Origin: Homalodisca vitripennis
Lineage: Eukaryota; Arthropoda; Insecta; Hemiptera; Cicadellidae
Direction: 5' to 3'
Length of the DNA stretch: 64,000 nt
Assembly: GCF_021130785.1 (NCBI RefSeq)
Contig: NC_060211.1
Span: 21,251,001-21,315,000 of the forward strand
The notes beneath the pieces are model-generated. The model was not told the origin of the DNA. It was given only the letters and a program-made list of their open reading frames with translations, and made no database searches. Below are positions 57,301 through 64,000 of this stretch, in pieces. Position 1 is the stretch's first letter, and every line of letters begins with the position of its first letter. The translations under genes and the position numbers were made by a program.

Positions 57301-58463
57301 AAGCGACGCATGTTACGCTAAATATTGCGTGGTGTACTCCTAACTTGTTTATATAATTTATAGTTCATTTGAATTACTTAATGTATAAAAACATTTATTG
57401 ATGTTTGGATACATTTGTCTTAATTATGCGAATCCTTAATCATATACAAACATAAGGAATGTCTGTGATAAGGAAAGTCCTCAGCACTTGGCTGACAAAT
57501 TGAATCCGACTTTCTTCGTACTTTGTTAAGTTGTAGTTCCAACTTTAATAAAAATGGACTATTATAGAAGTTAAATTGCTTTTCAGCATACCCATACCAA
57601 TATAAACAACGTTATCTGTACTAGATGCTTTCCAAGAACCAATTTATTTTGTTGTGAAACAAAAATGCTTGTAAATGATTACGTTTCAAACTTTGCTCAT
57701 ACTCAAACAGCCAACTTCACTTGACAACTACGAGTTTAATAAAATTCCAACTGTAATATTTATTAGATTAGTGGCCTATAGTATTTTTTCTTCGACTTGA
57801 TTACTTGGCGATATTTATTCTAAACTACGCTTAACCTGAGAGATCACTATTAACAATTCCTATAAAATTTCTTAAACTATTTTAAATAAAGTTACAAAAC
57901 AATCCAGTTGCATGTCAGAGGGTCCCATATTTACATCAAAGTAATCATACATCACGTTCAAACTAGTCTATATTCCCTACACTCAAAGAGCGACTGACAA
58001 AATATGGAGGGTATTAAAGAGACAAAATATAAAAACTGTAGTCAAACCAGCAAATAACATGTGAATTTTTAACAACACTATTCCACTGTGTACGCCAAAA
58101 ATCTACAGAACTCCATACAGGTGTAGTCAACTTACGGAAAATTGTTTTCACGCTATCTGAATGACTGAGCAAATTAGGAACGCAAAATGTCAAGTTGCGG
58201 AAACATTTATCTTGGAAGAACACAGTTCTAACACTAATCATGCAATAGATTAAGCAAACAATAGTATTGGTTAAAACTGACAAAGGAAATACTTACGTTC
58301 GATGAAATAATCAGTAGCATTTATAATGTCTTGATTTTAAACAATAAAATAAGAAATATATATGAAACTCAAGATTTTATGTGACTCAAAACAAGATAGA
58401 CTATTATCATAGAGTCAATGGGTGCTTCAAAAATTATAATTCAATATATAGTGAACAGTTAAT
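54346..58463. other. Gene-less stretch with dispersed repeat R5
   Basis: No gene recognised. 56,585-56,830 (GGCTGAGCGTCAGCGCAGCC at the start, ATGGTGCATGCCACTTCATG at 56,761) is a copy of the repeat seen at 23,018-23,090, and 57,120-57,190 looks like a further decayed relative. The frames at 55,636-55,845, 56,274-56,528 and 58,014-58,283 have no signatures. Confidence 0.4.
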
Positions 58464-58467
58464 TTAA

Positions 58468-59876
58468 CCCTTTGAGTGCCGCAGCGTCGCAATTTTGACG
58501 GTAAGAAAAGTGCATAAAGTTGAGACGTCCCTAATTTTGACTTTTCGTATTTCGATTATATTTTATATAGTACACGGTTATTTTGACCAAATAACCAGAT
58601 ATCTGTATTCAATACCTGTATGTTTCAAGCTATCCATAAGTACGAGTTTTATGTTGCTTCCCTACTCTTTTGATTTTTTAAAGATATGTTGTTTGGATAC
58701 TTACGAGAAGGGCACTATTTTTGGAAGAGTTTTCCTTATTGGGGATAAAATAAATTAAAATATTAAAAAAGACTTTCTTTAACCTAATTTGAAATTTGCA
58801 AGTTATTACGTCAGTCAATGAAAACAAAAAGCAAAAGAACAACGTTTTATTATTTCAGAGAGACAGGTGATTCGCGCGTCTAAGCTTACTTGAAGGGTCG
58901 CTCGTGTAGGCGTATTTGCAGGCAATTTAGAGACAAGAAGTATGACTCATCGAGTAATTTTCTATTTAATATGGAAGAAGGAAAGTATCAGGAACGTATA
59001 ATGAAGTTTATTTTGGTTCCCAATAAGGAAGACTCGTCCAAAAATAGTGAGCTGCGATAATACCGAAGTACCTATGCGATGATTTTGTCTTCCTGTCACG
59101 ACGTACCAGACTAGTACCGTGTTGCGTAACGGCCACTCTTGTTGTTTATTTGCCAATAACCAAGCATTTGAGTAAATAAAAACTAAGATAGTACCTTACA
59201 TAGTGTTTTACCTTATTTATTTGTAAAAGTAAGGTAGTGATTTGGGTTGTGTCCAATTGAAAACGTGAGTTTTCGGTGTAAATATAATAGGGTTATTTTG
59301 GGTTTTACAAAGTTACTCACACGCATACAAAAGAGATATAAGCAAGTATTTGTCTCTATGTTTACTAATCATATTTATTTGTGTTGTCTTGATGTTTTAT
59401 TTTATGTATTGTGAAAATTTTCACTATTACCATGTAATTTCTAAATTCTTGGCAAATGAAGTACAATTTATAAAATGTCAGTACCAGGCGGCGTTTTGTT
59501 TATACATATAATTTCTTGTTAGCTTTTATTGTAGAATCATATATTATAAATGAGTTTTATTTAGAATTTTATGGCTTTTATCAATGTATAAAAATCTTTA
59601 AAATACCGTATACACTCAAATTAGGTTCAAACTAAACTTTTTATAAAAAAGTCAAAATTTTTTTGTTAAAATTGATATTTTTATAATGTTATAAAAAAAT
59701 TTATCTGTAAGAATAAGTCTCATATTCCTCTTTTAATTATTAAAAAACCAACAACATAATTAAAATCTGTTAGATAGTAGTTTTACAACTTTTTTCCCAA
59801 AAGCATACAAATATGCTAAATACAGACCGGCATTTTATGCATACGACTTGGGGAAATTTCGGCGGCACACAAAGTA
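58468..59876. mobile_element. piggyBac-like non-autonomous element
   Basis: TTAA lies at both sides (58,464-58,467 and 59,877-59,880). The left end is CCCTTTGAGTGCCGC; the right end, complemented, is TACTTTGTGTGCCGC. They agree at 12 of 13 positions over CTTTGWGTGCCGC. TTAA duplication plus CCCTTTG...GCCGC ends are typical of piggyBac. No transposase is recognisable in 1.4 kb. Internally, TATTTTTGGAAGAGT at about 58,719 is repeated inverted near 59,030, giving a hairpin about 300 bp apart. Confidence 0.7.
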
Positions 59877-59880
59877 TTAA

Positions 59881-62559
59881 ATAACATCAACAATTATATA
59901 TTTATTTACTAGTAAAAAAGTAAGGTTACTATTACAATGACAATACATACTTATGCTTACATTTTAAAACGCGATAAAGAATATTAAAATCCCAATCTAA
60001 AAGCTTAATATTTATATATTTAATAGAAATTAATTGTTAGTATTTATTTTTAAGGTAAAAATCGCACATCAACCAAAGTTTGACGACTAAATTTCTCTGA
60101 AAGAATAGTTATGGTGATGAAAGTTATACGTCACTCATGTCAACCTTGGAATAACTTTAAATCGCCACTTTCAGATCATAATTAATCTAATTTTAATTTC
60201 ATTATGACCTAAAATATTAGGTACAAATTATGTTTATCCCAGACTTTCCATCGATTCGTAAAAAAAGAGTCTTAAAAAGTTTTCACATTCCCATTGTTAT
60301 TTCCCTATATTTATAAAATGGATTATAAATTTCTTTGTTTGAAAATTTTCTAATAATATTTTAGGCCAAATTTATCACCCAAGAAGTTATACTAAGGCGT
60401 TGTTTTCTGTGAATTTAGTTGTATTTAGGTATGAGTGAAAAGTGTTTACACATTACGTTACAAACTGGGCTTAAAATTAATTCTACAAAAAATTATTTTT
60501 ATAAACTGTTATATAACATGCCGGTATTTGGCAAGGGTCTATTGGTAATACTACCTGAGTAGTGACAATACAGAAACAAGTGAATTGTTCTTGTTACTAC
60601 AATTTGAAGCCAATATTAAATAATTTCTGGAATTTTTCATAAATTTTAACGGGCAATCTTTACCCAATCAGGATAATGAAAGAGGGATGTATTATCTAAG
60701 ATAAAAAAAAATATTAAAGAATTAATAGTTTAATTCATGATTTATTTAATAAAAAGTTATTAAATTAATTTTCTAAACTGATATTATTGGATAACATGGT
60801 AAGTGTATGATTGCTTTAGCTTCTAAAATATTTATCGATATAAAACAACGTTATAATATGATTTCTTGTTTATTAAGCGTGTAAATCACTTTATTTGGGA
60901 CTAAAACTGTCATAACATATCTCCAGTTACAATATTTTGCGTTATATTTTATTTTTGTAACTGTTGTGTTCCAAAAACCAAGTCAGTAAATGTTAGTTAC
61001 AAAACACTCTCGCAGTGATACACTCTGAAGCAATCCTATAAACTGATCCAAGATAAAGTGAAAACATTACTTATCGGATGTAAGCTGTAAATGGGAGCCA
61101 GGGAGCTTTGTTGGAGTTACTTCAGCTTAACTAAGATTAGGCTACTTGGCCGGGCAACCGCCTTACAGCTTCATTATATCACTCTGTCTATAACACCATT
61201 TTACAGTTAGCTTTACAATTATAAATTGTTATTTAAGGTCCATTTACGTATAGTTATGCTAAGGTATATTTTTCCTGAGGAGCTCTTAATTTTGAATACT
61301 TCATAAAAGAAAGCAATGTAAAGTTGATTGATAAATTTTACTGTTTTATTTCCAAGAAAAGGAAAACAGTGTCTCTAATATCTTCATACACTTCCAAAAA
61401 TAAAGACGAGTGACAGGCTTCCCTCAGCCAAATAATATATAAAGCATTAGAAATTAACAGTACCATCAATATCATAAAATTTCAATTCAAAATTAATAAT
61501 GCATTTTAGTTTTGATATTTATATATGATCATAACACATTAAAGCACAATATTGTTGTTTGTAAGTTTTGCTAGACTATAAGGTAAAAATAACATTTCAA
61601 GGAAAGTCTATAAGAGTTACAAAATGTTGTACACACCATGCAACTATAAATTACGAATTCAATTAAAACTAGCAATAATTTAAAATAAAAAAAGCTAGAA
61701 ACTTAAACATTTTGAAGTTTGAACTTAAAAGCAACACAAAAATCACGTATATAATTAATTTATGTATTACAACAGACCACGTAAAAATGATTATACCTTT
61801 TTTGAGAAAAGCTATGGAAAGGAAAGGTACAGGAGACAGATAGGTTTCAGATAAATGTTGACTAACAAAAACAAATCTGCAGAGTTGCTACTCCATAAAT
61901 TACGCAACATAAACTCTGCATCAGGATTTATGATATCAGTTTTTCGATCTAAACGTGCTGTTTAATAACGTGAGAGCATATATTTGAGATTTTCAGATTA
62001 CCAACTAAATTAATAACTGGTACTGACTTCACCTGCCAAAGAAGATACAGATGTAAGGTTTGTGTCAAACTTTAAAACGCAATTTGAATTCAGAGAGTGA
62101 TACGAGACTCCGGCATCTTCCGTGAATATCAACTGAAGTAAGACTTTGTTCATATAATTGATTTTACCTCTCAATTGAGGTTGAATTTCTAATATTTACT
62201 TATTCTTGAAGGATACTTAAAAAAATATATTGCTTGTTTATTTCAAATATCGAACTAAGTTAGGTTATTTAAATATATTCAAAATCTATATAAAAATATA
62301 GCAATAAAATTAACTTAAAGACTATTTTAACTCATTACAAAATGAAACTACATACTTTTTTAATCTCATATAGGTATTTTCGAATTGCCACGCTAAGATA
62401 AGTATTAATTTAAGATTACGGCGACCACTAAAACACGGCTATTTTAAAACGTTTAGTGAGTAATTGAGTTTCTAGAATTCTATAGTTTCCGGTAATTGAT
62501 ACATTCAGTAAACATCTTATAATACAGTCAGATTTCCCAAAACCCTGGAAGAAACGTTT
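59881..62559. other. Gene-less AT-rich stretch
   Basis: Nothing recognised in about 2.7 kb. Confidence 0.4.
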
Positions 62560-62930
62560 ACATCTAGCTGGTTTATACCTTCCAGATGAACTTAAAGTGA
62601 ATCTATGAACTTACACCATGATTTGTTTAAATCTGATGTATCTTATGTATATTCAGGAGCGGAACATTTCTAACTGAAAATCTCAATACATTGGTTTGCA
62701 AGAGAAGACTGACAGTTCTAGTCTACGCGGAGAAACGACTGTTAGAGTGGGTGGAGTTGCTAGTCTGTACATGAGGGAGTGAGATCCCCTACCTGCTTTG
62801 ACTGGAAAGGATAAAACAGAGCTGGTCTATAGTACTCCCGAAGTGAACTGAGTTAGATATAGTGGCCACAGTTCATCCTTGTGGGATCTGGATAGGAGGT
62901 CACCCCTACCTCCAGCCTTAATTATCATAA
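62560..62930 (+). repeat. Dispersed repeat R3, copy 2
   Basis: Collinear with 23,670-24,090: GGTTTATACCTTCCAGA at 62,570, TAGTCTACGCGGAGAAACGA, GCTTTGACTGGAAAGG, then GGAGGTCACCCCTACCTCCA. Confidence 0.6.
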
Positions 62931-62974
62931 ATAAATCATTACTACGAAAGTAATTGCAAATTTTCCTTGTAGTG

Positions 62975-62994
62975 TGTATATATATATATAATAA

Positions 62995-63026
<32 letters not shown>
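62975..63026. repeat. TA microsatellite
   Basis: Two TA runs separated by AATAATAAT. Confidence 0.95.
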
Positions 63027-63489
63027 AGTGCAATGAGAGGTTTCTTGTTGTAAAAGCAGTCCCAAAAAAACACCCATTAAAAATTACAATGGTTCAACCA
63101 AAATTACCTTGCACAATGGGGAAATAATATGAATTTATCTCTCGCTTCCTTCGCATGAACAGTCAACATGCTAGTCTTGAATTAAATTGAATTTGGTGAT
63201 TGTAGCTAGTCTCGCTCAAAACCATAATAACTAACTTCTGACATTACTCGGCAAGTTTGTGACGTGCAATATGATACATTATAGTTGTGAAACAGAGTTT
63301 CCACGGTGACATTATTGACATACCGTTAATGGACATACAGGGTTGCTTGCAAACTTTCACAATCAGGATCATCCAGGTGGGTTGGCATATCGTTATCTTG
63401 TAATAACAGATAAGCAGCAATAACACTCAATATTACTTATTATCATTTTTATTTGTTAAAATATAAAGAAACGATTATACTGTGGAAAA

Positions 63490-64000
63490 TTAATATAACC
63501 AATAAACTATGGAGAGATATTGGATTAAAATATTCCTCTCTCTGTTTTCACTGAGTGGTGAAAATCTAGTAGGAATCTTAAACTTCAGTATAAATGTGAG
63601 TTTTTCCAATTGGTTTTTAGTAATTTTTAGTACTGACTCCAGATCTAAATTCATGCTTCGCACAGTCTCAGCTCTATCCAATAGGTTTTAAAACAACAAC
63701 CAACCAATCATCTTCATAAAGCTTAAGAGAACTCTAACTTTTCTTTAAATCCTCAGTGTATACAAGAAATAGTATTAGCCCCAGGAAACCTCAATGAAGG
63801 ACACCAACGGATGTTGGGTACCATGGGGAGACATGTGACTATTAACCCTTGTTTGCTGAATTCTCCCCAATAAATACGACGAGAAAAAACTAATTGAATT
63901 GTCGCCAAAATAATAAAATCTAAGCTTTGCTAACAATAATTCGAAGTTAACTGGATCGAAAGCCTGCAAAAACTCTAAAGCAGTAACTATGTTCTGAAAC
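63490..64000 (-). pseudogene. Non-LTR retrotransposon reverse transcriptase fragment (Jockey/CR1-like), runs off the window
   Basis: On the minus strand 63,775-63,969 reads QAFDPVNFELLLAKLRFY and FFSSYLLGRIQQ, the fingers-palm block around the first catalytic Asp (usual KAFDxVxHxxLLxKL). In other frames LILFLVYTEDL (usual GPxLFLxYINDL) and LYEDDW at the usual YADD position follow (63,690-63,770). Then 63,490-63,681 reads DRAETVRSMNLDLESVLKI. At least three frame changes and stops. The 5' part would lie beyond 64,000. The altered active-site box and frameshifts indicate a dead copy. Confidence 0.75.

Noticed and set aside
63244..63426. Minus-strand 60-codon frame as part of the retrotransposon
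   Set aside because: No reverse transcriptase motif was recognised and the frame is separated by stops from the clear fragment.

Overview
The window reads as an AT-rich, repeat-dominated stretch of an animal (probably arthropod, most likely insect) nuclear genome. This rests on the absence of operons, the many TA microsatellites, and decayed transposons of pogo, piggyBac, hAT, Penelope-like and non-LTR types. No intact host gene could be recognised; most of the 64 kb is non-coding or repeated DNA.

The centrepiece is a Maverick/Polinton (adintovirus-like) integrated element at 27,507-40,192 (12,686 bp). It has about 130-150 bp terminal inverted repeats and a TATATA target duplication inside a TA microsatellite. 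From left to right it carries: a repeated leader module; a protein-primed family B DNA polymerase; a small zinc-ribbon (DUF5679-like) protein; a retroviral-type integrase; a tandem zinc-ribbon protein; a BRO-type gene plus a duplicated BRO fragment (minus strand); a conserved Polinton virion-type protein, possibly the minor capsid (minus strand); a packaging ATPase; a small membrane protein; a structural-type protein joined to a parvovirus-like phospholipase A2 domain; an adenain-like protease; and a double-jelly-roll-type major capsid protein. Replication, integration, packaging, maturation and capsid functions are thus all represented, but almost every gene is interrupted by frameshifts. Most genes start at a recurring TATATAAATG-like box in which the start codon is the last three bases, reminiscent of the poxvirus late initiator.

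Left flank (1-27,400): a MITE remnant, a short tandem array, a Penelope-like GIY-YIG remnant inserted in one arm of an inverted duplication (block A), a hAT-like remnant, two copies of a 2.6-2.8 kb direct duplication (11.6-14.1 kb and 18.0-20.7 kb), and one arm of a second inverted duplication (block B, 15.5-17.6 kb).

Right flank (40,213-64,000): inverted partners of blocks A and B, a nested X-R1-X repeat, a perfect (C15A)6 minisatellite, a 3.1 kb pogo/Tigger transposon with a broken transposase and subterminal repeats, a degenerate ~130 bp satellite with a nested MITE, a 1.4 kb piggyBac-like non-autonomous element, dispersed repeats, and a 5'-open non-LTR reverse transcriptase fragment at the window edge.
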